Source: Sipunculus nudus
Taxonomy: Eukaryota > Annelida > Sipuncula > Golfingiida > Sipunculidae
NCBI GenBank assembly: GCA_026874595.1
Contig: CM049309.1
Location: 50,196,079-50,260,078 of the forward strand
Direction: 5' to 3'
Length of the DNA: 64,000 bases
Below, one piece after another: positions 12,524 to 24,090 of the stretch; positions within the stretch are counted from its first letter, which is position 1, and each line of letters starts with the position of its first letter. Under the pieces are notes generated by a model, which had not been told where the DNA came from, did no database searches, and worked only from the letters and a program-made list of their open reading frames with translations. Made by a program: the position numbers and the translations under genes.

Positions 12524-12535
12524 CCTGTTTATAGC
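12524..12535. repeat. Inverted 12-mer closing the G-rich array
   Basis: CCTGTTTATAGC here is the reverse complement, with one mismatch, of GCCATAAACAGG that opens each 247-bp block at 12024 and 12271. The array is therefore bracketed by inverted 12-mers. Confidence 0.55.
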
Positions 12536-12544
12536 ATAAAACAT

Positions 12545-14975
12545 AGTGCACTTAAGCTTCTCTTAGTTTAATTTAAAATTTTAGAATACGTTCATATACA
12601 TTAGCTTTATGTATTGAAGTCAGCAGCATGGCAATACGTTTCCACAGAAAAAGGCATAGGTTTCAATGTGATATTGCGGAGAAGGGTGACAAAATAAGTC
12701 ATAATATTACAAAGTAAACAAAATTTCATGGACGAAATCCAATGAAATTGTGTCATAACATATCGAAGTTATAACTTAAAACACACTGCGTGTAAATTTA
12801 AAATATGCACATGTGGGATGAACACATCTTTCATAAATCCGCCAGGAGAGCAAGGACATTTTGATTTATTTTAAAATAAATATTTTAACTGGCCTTTCGT
12901 TATAGTTGGAGTTTATTTAAATACTTTTCAATGAAATTCCAGTTTATCGTCTTGTTAAAGTTACATATTATTTTATATATACCTCTAAATAAAGCTTAAA
13001 CAACTTTTCAGTCTTCCTACCTAGCCGCTTTCACTCATGCTTTATTAGTGCTGAGGTGATTTTAGCAAAAAATTAGGGCATTGATGGGAAGTGAAAGTAT
13101 GGGAACCATGTTCAGTTAGTGGGAAGGTTGGTTAGATAGGTGACAAGTAGAAGGGCCCAGTGATGCATGTAATATTGCTCACCCGGCGAAAACCTTGTTT
13201 CAAGTGCTTGTGGTTTGATTTCCCATTAAATATCCATGATGGACGTGTTTCGATTATGATCAACAGCCACTGTGGATACACACAACATATGGATATACAC
13301 AAAACGGATAAACGTGAGATTTCGACTTTATTGCTTATTTCATGAAATGTAAAAAAATGTATTTAATACACGTCTGATATCGGATTGGGTGCTTAAATAA
13401 AGGTGCTATAGTCCTTTGTGGTGAGATGAAGGAGTTTCAGAGTTGTTGTATTAATTTTCTATGTAAATGTCGTGGTATAATGTAATGGCGTAGCTTTGCA
13501 ACAGGAATTTGGAATTTAAAACATTAAAACTGGCATTCTTTGTCATCAAATAAAGAGACTTCCTCTCTTATCAAGACATTTCTAAGCCCCTCATACATAG
13601 GTCTAACCGGAAGGATATAACAATAATGGGAAGATTGTGTTAATTCACGGAGCGGGAAATGGGGGAAGCTACTTAATATTACCAAGCAATAAACATTTGT
13701 TCTGCTTGCTTTGAAATGTAAAGGTGATAATCCACGTAAAACTGTAGGATACAAAAAGAGAAGAGACGCCTCCGTTTGGCATTGCGCGGGAAGGACGCCC
13801 CGTCAGGTATTGGGGTCATGGCGCTAATGTCGTCTGCGTTTGATTGCACACCTGTGTGATCGCTCCTGGCGGTCTTGGCAATATCACTGACTCCGTGTTA
13901 AAGGTCTTTGACTTCTTATATAACGCTCGGCTTCATCAAGTTATCGCGTATCATGGCGAATATTTGGTACCAAAATAAACAGGCCCCCCAGATTCTGACC
14001 GCGCTTGTTAAAAACGGCTCTGTCTGAACTTTACGTAAGTGTTCCATGCTTCCATTTTTATAAGGATGTTTCATATCAGGCTAGTTTTGTACCCACGCCT
14101 TGTCATAAAAATCCCTTTAAAGCTAAAGCAAGCTGATTCTCGTTAATGGGGTATAGCTACTGGGCTTCTACGTGATTTGTGAAGTTTATCTCGTTCTCGT
14201 TGGGTGTTGGAAGTTGGGTGGTTACGCCGCTAACAAAACTCCCTGTCACTCAAACAGGTACATGTTGCCACTTACAAGAGCGCCTCACGACGACCGTGAT
14301 TTGTGACATTTGGTATCCGGATATTTCGATATTTTTATCAACTTGACAAAGTGATTGATGTTTAGATGAAAGGATTCTTTCTAGGATAATATTTTTAAAA
14401 ATAATTATTAAAATATTTTTTAATATGATTTGGATATAAAATATTATAATAGTAAAATATCAAAACGTAAAATGACAAGAACGCTCAGGAAAACTCGCCA
14501 AAATGACTTTTACTATGACGACCACTGTTTCATTTTGACGACCAATGTTTTTTTTTTTTTTTTTATTTAACCAAAACGTGGTCATATATAAGCATGATTT
14601 TATTCGTGCACAAATTTAAATAAAAAAAATCTCAGCCTAACTCGATATGTTTTCGTTTAGGAATGTTGCAATTAAGAAATTATTTACCTATCATATTAGC
14701 ATTGTTTAAACTTGTGAAATTGCTCGTGTGTCACAGATATAAACTTAATATTCAAACGGACACCCCTTGAAGTCGATTAAGAACACACTCTCACCAGCAG
14801 TATCTATGTAATACGCGTTCTGCTGTCACCGCAGAGGAAGTAATTACCTCACAACGGTCATTTTAAGTACAGGACGGCTTAGTCTGCGTTTGTACTACCT
14901 TGTTATAAACATTTTAGAACTAGTTGTTTGTAACGCCGAGCATTTCCCTGGCAAATAACAGTGGGAGCTATACTA
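12545..14975. other. No supportable gene
   Basis: About 2.4 kb without recognised features. A frame at 13524-13754 (minus, 76 codons) has no recognisable domain or splice context. Confidence 0.5.
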
Positions 14976-14978
14976 TTC

Positions 14979-15012
14979 CCCCCCCCCCCCCCCCACCTCT
15001 CTCTCTCTCTCA
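14979..15012. repeat. Poly-C then (CT)n tract
   Basis: About 17 C followed by ACCT and (CT)7. Confidence 0.8.
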
Positions 15013-16150
15013 TATATCGGGCCGCTAATGGAGATCTAATTAATATCAGGTGCAAATCTGCTACAAAAGACTAATATTGTGTCTGAAGGTCATTACATGT
15101 CAATCAGCCACATTTGGAATCTAGCACAAAAAGGGACAAACAAGGGAATCATGGGTCAGTGCCCAGCTGAAGTTTATCTTGAAGGTTAAAATCTAAACTT
15201 ATTTCAAATGGAAATAAAGTCTAAGAGGAAGAGATAATAAGGTTGGTTGATATGATTGCTTTGTATTGATGAGTAACAAATTGTTGCAAATATAGTATTT
15301 TGTGACTTGAACATGCATAGTGTTACATGTATTTGTTTTATAGTGTTGCGTGTATCTGATTTGTTAGGCGCAGGGTTTGGCGTTGACATTCTGATTCGTG
15401 TAGCGCAGGCATAGGGCGTTGCTATGGCGTGTAGAGTCAAATCGCTGGGTGTAATCTGTACTGGTTGAACCCTGGCGTGTAAACACAGCACTCGTTGTCG
15501 TGCTAATCAGGAATTTCCTGGGCTGTTCGCGCTCTATGAACGCGTGTGTCTTGATGTGTTTTTTTCGGATGTTCGTGAAATAGAAGTTTCTAGGCTTTGG
15601 GTGAAAATGTTATAAATGGGTCATACTACAGAAAACGCCCCAATTCATGAAAACTTATGTCCCTAGCATTCACAGTGCCACAGTACATATTTATATCATC
15701 TGTCATTGTGCTTTTAGGGTTTAATTTTAATATCTTATATTTTCTACTTAATTTGGGCTAATTCGTTAAGCAAAATAATACCTTAAATGCTTCAAGTCTA
15801 TACTTAATGGTTCAAAGGTCATTAAAAATTACCTGTCCCCAGGCCATAATAAAATACTGATTATCCTCTTATTTTAATTAAAAATGGTATAGGCCTAGGA
15901 TTTTTTGCACTCTTCATGTAAAATAGAATCGTTCTTTGAAAACTTCTATAAGCTTCTTTACATCCCTCTTATTTTCCCACTTTTATTGCGGTTAAATGTG
16001 CGTCCCCAGATTTTTTATCGTTATAAAAAACGATTTTAAAACCCACCTCAGTTGAAGTAACGTCACAGAATGACTCCACAAAACCATTATTACTAATATG
16101 TATTTTGTCATTTTACAACTGGAAATTTCCATAATTGTGTAAAATTGTCC
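15013..16150. other. No supportable gene
   Basis: AT-rich, no repeats or exons recognised. A minus-strand frame at 15204-15491 (95 codons) has no domain or splice context. Confidence 0.5.
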
Positions 16151-16159
16151 GTATATTTA

Positions 16160-16830
16160 TTGCTTTTCAGCACCGTTACCTATATTTCTCAAATATGCTG
16201 GAAATATTTATGCTTTTATTAGTTTTTTTTTATATAGCTCACACTGTCAACACATACATATACTGAGTATTAGAAAGGTTGAATGAGTTATTAAGTTTCT
16301 TTGAATAAATATCATATCTTTTTTTCAACACCATCATTCATCAACACCGTTACTTTTTATTTTTATTATAAAGGATGTCTGTTTGCTTTAAATAATAATT
16401 TTACCAATGGTAACATTTATTGTAAATCAGCACCATTATCCTTCTTCAACATCGTTATATTTTAAAAATAGACATAATTTCAAGATAAAAATGAAACTTC
16501 TTAAACTTGAAACATCTTAAAAATTGCTTTTATTTCCCGTATTTTTTTATTTACCAGGGTAGATATTTTCCTTATATTTATTGTATTTTACCTTCTTTGG
16601 GTTGCGGGTGTATTTTGTTTCACGATTGAAACGTAACTCATAAAATTTAAAAAAATGCATTTTACAGGGTTAAAATATATTTTTATAATAAAATACATCA
16701 TACAGGTGAACCTTTCTTATTTATTCTAAACTGATTATGTTGGACCGTGAATTAAATTGGCATGAAAATATCCAACTCAATTTTTCGTAATAATTTCGAG
16801 GCACTGCTTAAGGTTTGTAACGGTGTTGAA
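16160..16830. repeat. Recurrent CACCGTTAC motif, direct and inverted
   Basis: TTCAGCACCGTTACC lies at about 16167, CATCAACACCGTTAC at about 16338, and the degenerate AGCACCATTATCC and CAACATCGTTATA at about 16429-16455. The inverted form, GTAACGGTGTTGAAA, lies at about 16817. Long AT-rich spacers separate them. The inverted pair is about 475 bp apart. The motif may mark an old transposon or regulatory repeat. I cannot assign a family. Confidence 0.35.
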
Positions 16831-16972
16831 ATTTATGGTACACATAGGGCATTAAATTAGCCAAAACTTTAACTTTTCATGAAATAAAGTGCTCTGCTGA
16901 AATTAATTTCATAAAGTTCTCATTTTTTATTTACATGTGAGAAATTTGATAATTGGATAAGTTATTTTTCAG

Positions 16973-17212
16973 ATGTTATATCTGCTGACATGGGTCGTTT
17001 TTCGTAGAATGTCCCAAATAAGGGCTGTGTTTAGAGTCGAGGGGAAAGGAGAGAGAAAAATTCCAGCGGACACGGAAGAGGTTATTGCAGAACTTATATA
17101 TTCTTCAATATTTGTAACGGATTTCATACAGTCTTCAGTTTGCCTTTGGGATTATTGCCAAAACTTCACTTTTGGATTACAACAGACTGATTTCGAGATT
17201 ACATTTGACTAA
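16973..17212 (+). CDS. Candidate 3'-terminal exon, unrecognised product
   Basis: A strong acceptor (GTTATTTTTCAG, ending 16972) abuts an open frame of 79 codons ending in TAA at 17210-17212. It is followed by about 185 bp and a canonical AATAAA at 17397-17402. Acceptor, frame and polyadenylation signal in order are what a terminal exon shows, although ATG directly after AG may be coincidence. The peptide has a hydrophobic N-terminus (LYLLTWVVF), a basic middle (RVEGKGERK) and an acidic, aromatic C-terminus. No family is recognised and no upstream exon was found. In an AT-rich sequence, AATAAA and TTTTCAG are common, so confidence is low. Confidence 0.25.
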   Translation: MLYLLTWVVFRRMSQIRAVFRVEGKGERKIPADTEEVIAELIYSSIFVTDFIQSSVCLWDYCQNFTFGLQQTDFEITFD

Positions 17213-17396
17213 TTTCTCTGAGAAGATTTACGTGAACTGTTCATCTTGATTATATGTTTTAAAGGACTTGTTGAGCTGTGACACTGGTGGTATCCAGAAA
17301 AGCCAAGGATCCGGACACTCTGGTACTGTACATTTTTATTGTTTAACAGTGTAATTGTATTGATTTAGTGTATTGAAATGTTAGGATTGTTTTAAG

Positions 17397-17402
17397 AATA
17401 AA
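17397..17402 (+). promoter_or_regulatory. Possible polyadenylation signal AATAAA
   Basis: Canonical hexamer about 185 bp beyond the stop of the candidate terminal exon at 16973-17212. Meaningful only if that exon is real. Confidence 0.3.
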
Positions 17403-17724
17403 TAATATTTATTTGTTAACAAAAAACACTGACTTCTTTATTCATTACCCTAGACATTTCACGCTGCTTAGCGTTACAGTCTTATTTTTATTTATCTCCG
17501 TAACAAAATCTATGCTCGTCACGACTATGTGATCTGTTGTTATTAGGTTCTGTAACAAAGTGTTTCTTTATGTTGAAATTCAAGCATGTGAGCAGTTTGT
17601 GAATATACAATCTATACTATATCCATGATTATTGGTTGACTTTTTGATAAATTGTTGACATATCAGCAGTTCACACCTTTGTTCAATTAAATCTATTTTT
17701 TCATAATATATTATTAAATATATA

Positions 17725-17912
17725 TACAGGTAAACCTCGTTGTGTCGAACTCGCTTAAGTCGAAAACCCCGCTTATGTCGAAGTAACAGACTCGATAATC
17801 CAGACAACTCTAGTTAAATTGTTACCAAATGAAACCCACTTGTGTCGAACCTCGGACGTGTCATAGTTTTCTGAGGGTCCCTTCAACTTCGACACAATGA
17901 GGTTTCACTGTA
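17725..17912. mobile_element. pogo/Tigger-type MITE, 184 bp with TA target duplication
   Basis: The left end CAGGTAAACCTCGTTGTGTC (from 17727) and the right end (reverse complement CAGTGAAACCTCATTGTGTC, ending 17910) match at 20 of the first 23 positions. TA dinucleotides lie directly outside both ends (17725-17726 and 17911-17912). CAGT(G)AAACCTCG-type ends with TA duplication are typical of pogo/Tigger elements of the Tc1/mariner superfamily. The interior is too short for a transposase, so this is a non-autonomous copy. GTCGAA words recur inside the ends as subterminal repeats. Confidence 0.8.
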
Positions 17913-17919
17913 TTTTTAT

Positions 17920-18535
17920 CTCGGTAATAAACTGTACACCTGTGACAGCAGACGTGCTCGACCAGTGTTGCATCACTGATAAGGTTACCCAGGCAGGGCT
18001 GTAGTGACCAGTTGTGGGCGTCTTGGAGCTTGACAATGCAATGAGGACAATAGTTCTCTATAAAATTTCAATAACTAGCCTTTTTTAATAAGCTTATATT
18101 TCGAAATTTCAGACTTTAAAAAATTAAATCCTAATGTGTACCTGCTGTGAAAATTAAACCAAATGTTCCTATAGGAAAAATGTGCAATGGTCAAATTTGA
18201 GCAAAAATTAAGGTATTGATTTTATATATATGCTAATACATTAAATAATTTACAAAATTCAGATCTAATTTTTGGTATACAATTGAATCATTATTTAATA
18301 AAGTTATATCCCTTAAAAAAGTCTCTAGCTTCAACAATTTTCATTTTAAGTGAGTAAATACCTTTCCTGATATTTAACTAAGTGAAGTTTGTTTGGGTCC
18401 ATAACTTTAATGGATCATGTAATACTGACCTAATATCTAGCATGTGCATAGAAACTATGAAGGACGATATTTATGGTAAATATGAAGGAAAACAGATGGG
18501 TGGCTTTGGTATTACGCAGTTCTGAAATGTGATAA
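17920..18535. other. No supportable gene
   Basis: AT-rich sequence between two repeats. Nothing recognised. Confidence 0.5.
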
Positions 18536-18539
18536 TAGG

Positions 18540-18745
18540 TTTTTTATGGAAAATTTCTTACATGAACGGAGTCGCATTGACACCGTTTTTCAGTTTAGTA
18601 GGAGATCTTAGGGACATCTAATAATATGCCGAAATTTCGATTCGTGGGTTTCAAAACGTGCCAGTCTAACAGACGGACGAACGGCACGACGGGCGGACGG
18701 ACAATGAACCATAACTAAACCTCATATCACTTATATTCAGCTGAG
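18540..18745 (-). repeat. Diverged relative of dispersed repeat R2
   Basis: Reverse-complemented, it reads TTGTTAGCTCAGCTGAATAT, then a CATTGTCCGTCCGCCCGTCG tract. That is the same CAGCTGA-then-CGTCCGTC order as in R2, but the following sequence does not align. Probably the same class but a different family. Confidence 0.35.
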
Positions 18746-18749
18746 CTAA

Positions 18750-20560
18750 CAAAAGATAGATAATGGAGAATCTGCTATACGGTTTGAACAACCTTCGAAT
18801 TATAAGTTCTTAGACAAAGAAACATATCAGGTACATATCTGTCAATCTAGGAATAATTTTGAGATCTAGTGAAAACACGGCAGATCTGAAGAAAGAAAAA
18901 AAGAAGAAACTTGGAATCAGAGGTTTTACACTTGGGGACATGCATTGGAAAGTCCAAACACAAAGAACGTTTGGCCTAAATAATAATAATGTAGAAATTA
19001 ACTCATCAACCCCTCCAAACATCTCCTCAATACGAGGGCAGGCTTAGGTAAAAAAAAAACAAATAAAAGGTACGGTTCTCAGGCACCTTCCCGCGTCAAT
19101 TTTAACTCCGCTTCAAACATTTTTATTTTGATTTTCCTCTTTAAAGAAGATAAAATAATATTATGATACTGTTTCCTGTGTTATGTAGTGCTTTTATCTG
19201 TTTAGCAAAAAAAACTGTTATTTTCATGCTTTTTCCTGATCATATGACATTTTTATCGAAAATTACAAAAAAAATGTGAAAATAAAATACTGCCCGCCCA
19301 CAGTGATATCTGAAAAAAAGTGCCTGAGAACTAGCCTTTTATTTTTTTTTTTTTGGCCTCAATTATACAGTTTATTTTCGAGTAGGTTTGAAAAATTTCT
19401 GCAACTTCAGGCGAGTACAGGGAGAAAATTATCGTTGTCTTGGTATGAGGTTTTATTATTGCCTGAGATGCTCTTAGACATGATAAGTCTAATAGCTTGC
19501 AGCGACGGGTCCAGACAAGGGTGAATAATGTTATTAAAATTTATGGTATTCAACTTGAAAGCAAACATTAAAGGGTCCAAAACTAGCTACATTAGAATGA
19601 CCTTTGATGATTCAAAATTGGCCGCATCTAAGCAAGGGTCGTTATATAATGGCGTAAAAATAGGGGTCGATCAACCGTCTTATTAAAGGAGCGGGGAATA
19701 GCGTGTTCTTCGAATGACATCAAGAGATCTACCATCAGGTTTTGCAGTGATGACAGAGCTAAGGCCCCAGCCTTCAGACATCAATATAAAAAGCAAAGAG
19801 TCATACGACAGCGAAACGACGGATTGACTTGACCTTCTGCAATAACTGCTCAGAGCTTACACTCGGTTTTTATTTTTATGGTGCCTTTACGTTAGATAAC
19901 AGAGAGTGCGTACATGTTCGGAATACAACAGAATAGAGTTTGACATCCGTTCTGCGTATACCGTTGGTGAATTACAACTAAATTACTGAAATTATGTTAT
20001 ACTTGCTATACAACTTCAATTATTTTTATTGAACAACATGTCTGTTCCATGGGGCTTTAAAAACCTAGTGGTAAACTGAAAACAAAAAAAGTCGCAAAAG
20101 TAAATTTTAAAAATACATAAAAAACTGTTAACTGCTGAGCAAAACTCAAAGCAGCTGTTGAACTTTTAATATATAATACTTTGTATATAGCAACAGTTCC
20201 GAATGTGTAGTCAGATACATATAAATGAAGATATTAAATCATATAGCAAAATAAAACAAAAAACATAAACACATGAATGTTTCAGTTGAGGGATTAGGTC
20301 GTAGAACTAAACAGCTGCTCTTTTACCTTTGTTTATCTGAGGATCATACTTACAGGTAAGCCATAAATACACCAAGGTAAATCACATATAATACATCCAT
20401 AACGGAACATTTTTTTTCGAAAGACCTCATTTCCGGAACCAAGTCAAGTTACTATGGCAACTGTCGGACCCTTTGGCATGCTCCGGTGTGTTTTACCAAT
20501 TAGTCTGTCATTTGTCTCATGTAACGGAACAGGCACAGCTTAATGGCATAAATATATGTG
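18750..20560. other. No supportable gene
   Basis: About 1.8 kb of AT-rich sequence. Frames at 18810-19047 and 19276-19524 have no domain or splice support. Confidence 0.5.
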
Positions 20561-20580
20561 TGTGTGTGTATATATATATG

Positions 20581-20660
20581 TACCGTATTTCCTTGAATAG
20601 ACGCCTGACCTTAAATAGTCGCCTGCCTTGTTTAGTCGCCGGGTCAAAACATGGTCTTAA
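20581..20660 (+). mobile_element. Putative 5' end of a Tigger-like element
   Basis: TACCGTATTTCCTTGAATAG, ACGCC and repeated TAGTCGCC words follow a short TG/TA tract. CCGTATTT...GACGCC is the look of a terminal inverted repeat of Tigger-like elements. It lies 130 bp upstream of, and in the same orientation as, the transposase relic. I could not find a matching right end near 21500-21650. Confidence 0.4.
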
Positions 20661-20789
20661 AAAAATAAACGCCGGTGTTGATTTCACACCTAGAGTTGTT
20701 TGGATAAGTGTCTTTTAATGAGGCAAACCAGATTAGGAGCAATTAACAGGAGTGAGAGGTCAAGCGGCGTGTATCGTATACAGACAACA

Positions 20790-21350
20790 ACGGCCTTAGT
20801 GACGCAGTTCGCTGGATGAAGCGTGCCTGGGATTTTGTCAGCAGCGCCACCATCAGCAATTGTTGGAAACACACAGAATTTATACCCAGGGGTGATCAGC
20901 CGAGTGAAACAGATCAGCACGGCGTTCCAGAGGCAAACAGTATCCTTCCGCTTCTACAACGAGTGACAGATGGCCTCGGGATTGATCGTAGTGCACGCAT
21001 ATTTATCAGGAATTCGTCAATGCCGATCAGAATATAGGAACAGCACAACCTTTGAGTGATCAAGATATCGTGGAAATAGTGACGGACTATGATGATACAG
21101 CCCATCCGACCTCTGAACCTGAGGAAATAGTTCACCCTCTTCCGCACACATCCGCCGAAGTCCGGCAGGCCATCAAATTAAGACCGTCTCATGATATTTC
21201 GAGAGCTCCAACTACAGCAAACGGTCCGATATTGACGCATTTTACAGAATGGACCAAAGAATAATAGCTCTTCATTCACAAGCTGGCAAACAATTCTCCA
21301 TTACGGAATTCTTTAGGGCACACTCGGATGAAAGTGAAACGGCACCAGGA
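20790..21350 (+). pseudogene. Tigger/pogo-type transposase, C-terminal relic
   Basis: Conceptual reading gives SDAVRWMKRAWDFVSSATIS followed by NCWKHTEFIP. This is the conserved block of Tigger/pogo transposases just after the DDE catalytic core (consensus about ...W..AW..V...TI.NC..H.GF). After a frame change near 21040 comes LSDQDIVEIVTDYD with an acidic EPEE stretch and TSAEVRQAIK, matching the usual acidic tail. A further shift near 21260 gives SITEFFRAHS. The helix-turn-helix and CENP-B DNA-binding domains and the DDE residues are absent, so the element is internally deleted and frameshifted. AATAAA hexamers at about 21390-21460 could be its old polyadenylation signals. The family is fairly sure, the exact boundaries are not. 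Confidence 0.65.
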
Positions 21351-21489
21351 GAATTTTATATTTTGACCGGATATATTTAACATGTATATCTTTGTAAATA
21401 AATTGTACACTCTGTATTTTTCTGTAGTTATTTGTAAAATTTTCTTTCTATGTGAATAAAGTTATATAAATGTATTAAATTTTTTTTTT

Positions 21490-21955
21490 AATATGACTAT
21501 TTGAAAACGAGCCTTAGAAAGGCATGGCCCGATTTAAGCAACCCTGCGAGGCACCGCCACCCTCACTTACCGCCATAAATCCCCCCAGTCCCAAGGTTAG
21601 GGAATAAAATAGGTTAGACTGTATATACATATATATGTCAAATGTAATAAGTTAATAATATATTTAATTGATTAGTCATAATTAGATTAATTTTTTAATT
21701 GTATGGAAACAATCTAGCATTGGTTTCAGTTTACTTTCCGTTTAAACTGTGGGTACTATTTATGATTTAGTAAAAAAACTACCAAGCATGATCCAGCTGC
21801 TCCAGTTTTTTCCTGATGTTTCATACAAAAATATCTAGATATAACTCCCCGGGGGATGAAATATCTAGATATTACTCCTCTAATAAATACTTCCTTGTCG
21901 AAATAAGTAAAACGTGGTCGGGACAACACCCGTATGACTAAGCCGCTAGACATTA
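21490..21955. other. No supportable gene
   Basis: Sequence between the transposase relic and a microsatellite. It includes a short direct repeat, ATATCTAGATATNACTCC, at about 21830 and 21862. No gene recognised. Confidence 0.45.
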
Positions 21956-21961
21956 AATTCT

Positions 21962-22296
<335 letters not shown>

Positions 22297-22299
22297 ATT

Positions 22300-23380
22300 T
22301 ACACTCAGGTAGTCAGGAAAGTGCTCAATATGAAAGTATTATAACCATTTTCTAGTTTCAAGGAAGACGAACATATTTACGTCATTAAATATGAACCAAG
22401 CCTCCAGCGGTCGATTATGGTTGAATCGGTAAGAATAAAATGGTTTTTAATTACAAGGAAACCAGTTGATCCAATAAAACATAAATAGGTGCTCATCACA
22501 CACGGTATCGACATAATTTAAATTTACAATGGATAATTACAACCACTTTTCTATCCATTTTTACTAACAAAATAAATTTTAATTAAAAGCAGACATAGCA
22601 TTCATTTACCGAAACACATCGAAATATATAACTTAAAAGCTATTTTCAACGTTTTATTAAAAACGCAGTGTTTCATCGTCTGATATTTTATTATATATAA
22701 ATATTTATTATATTTAAATATATAAACATAGATAATCTATTCTGATATACGTCTAAGTCAAACTGAAATGATACCAAGAAATGTGTGGTCTATCCAATTT
22801 ACACTCACTAAAGATGTTTCTGACAGATTTAAAATTTATATTTGTTGCAGTTGTATGGGCCAGGGAGCCTTTGTAATAAAAATAGGGATATACTTGACAA
22901 AAATTATGGATAAAGGAGTACAATGGTGGTAACTATGTAATCCATCATGACAGCAAATTCAGATGTTAACCGAAAAACGATTTCTCCATGTTACTTTCAT
23001 TCCCAACATGTATTCCTGAATGTGATACCGACGCGCTCTCTGGTGGCAAAGTATCCAACTATTCAGAGCAAACAATTTTCCATTGATTTTTACCATTCCA
23101 GATTTAAAAAAAATCGTCAAGACGTTTGAGTGTAACATTTGTTTGTGATGGTAGACATATTGTAATAAATAAGAAAGATGAGACTCCTAATTAACTGTTA
23201 AATAACAGACTAGAAGGGGTATTTTGAAATGTGGACAGAAAATGTATTCTATAATTTCATATTTATTAGATTTGCCGCCAGTTACCACATAGTGCAGGTC
23301 ATAAGTTACACCTGTTTGTAATACGAAGAGACTTGATGTTCTTATCGTATGGCAAGTCTTGCTACATATATCTTATATTG
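22300..23380. other. No supportable gene
   Basis: AT-rich sequence between two microsatellite regions. Nothing recognised. Confidence 0.5.

Positions 23381-23383
<3 letters not shown>

Positions 23384-23437
<54 letters not shown>
23384..23437. repeat. (TA)n microsatellite
   Basis: About 27 uninterrupted TA units, immediately left of the inverted repeat at 23446. Confidence 0.95.
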
Positions 23438-23438
<1 letters not shown>

Positions 23439-23445
23439 CTCTTTA

Positions 23446-23649
23446 GAAAAACAAGACTATAAATTCACAAAAGTCTGTTTCACTGGATGCGACCCGATCA
23501 TCAGGTGAATATGATTAAAATTCAAACCATATTCTAACCATATTCACCTGAATTCTAACCATATTCTAACCATATTCTAACCATGTTCACCTGACGATCG
23601 GGTCGCATCCCGTGAAACAGACTTTTGTGAATTTATAGTGTTGTTTTTC
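23446..23649. repeat. Inverted repeat (64-bp arms, 76-bp loop), fold-back element
   Basis: The left arm at 23446-23509 (from GAAAAACAAGACTATAAATT to CGATCATCAGGTGAA) is the reverse complement of the right arm at 23586-23649, with 3 mismatches in 64. The loop holds four to five copies of an 11-mer, CCATATTCTAA. (TA)n tracts lie outside both arms. No coding content. It looks like a fold-back or MITE-like hairpin, or a product of template switching. Confidence 0.85.
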
Positions 23650-23703
23650 TCCAGAGGTCTGTAGGCCATAGAGCACTTTACATGGGAGGGTAACACTACC
23701 TTC

Positions 23704-23705
<2 letters not shown>

Positions 23706-23786
<81 letters not shown>

Positions 23787-23788
23787 AA
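23706..23788. repeat. (TA)n(GA)n compound microsatellite
   Basis: About 21 TA units (23707-23748) followed by about 17 GA units and GAAAGAAAG, on the right side of the fold-back element. Confidence 0.95.
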
Positions 23789-23859
23789 GGTAGAGTTCGA
23801 GAGTTAGAGTTCTTCCCAATTGTAGGACATATCAGTTGTATACCTGCAGTAGTCATCTT

Positions 23860-24085
23860 CGTTTTAACTGGTCATATGTTCACATGACATCATCCAATCA
23901 GCAGCTGTCAACCGAAGTTTTTGCATGTGATCAATGACCTTGACCGCCAAAAATGGGGCTGATATGTTTAAAATGTAGACATGGTTTCTCACATTTTAAA
24001 TAAATCTGTTTCTTAAATAATGTTTGTTTTAGATTAAGAAAATTTAGAGGCGCATTAATCTTCTTCACTCACATTTTTCCCATGG
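23860..24085. other. No supportable gene
   Basis: Unique-looking sequence between microsatellites. Nothing recognised. Confidence 0.45.
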
Positions 24086-24090
24086 AAAAT

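Noticed and set aside
12019-12551. Pro-rich QLPPGQLPP / TITPRTITP frames on the minus strand
   Set aside because: Translation of the G-rich minisatellite. All three frames are open for the same reason and there is no start context or splice signal.
21525-21640. Right terminal inverted repeat of the Tigger-like element
   Set aside because: Reverse complement compared with TACCGTATTTCCTTGAATAG shows no convincing match.
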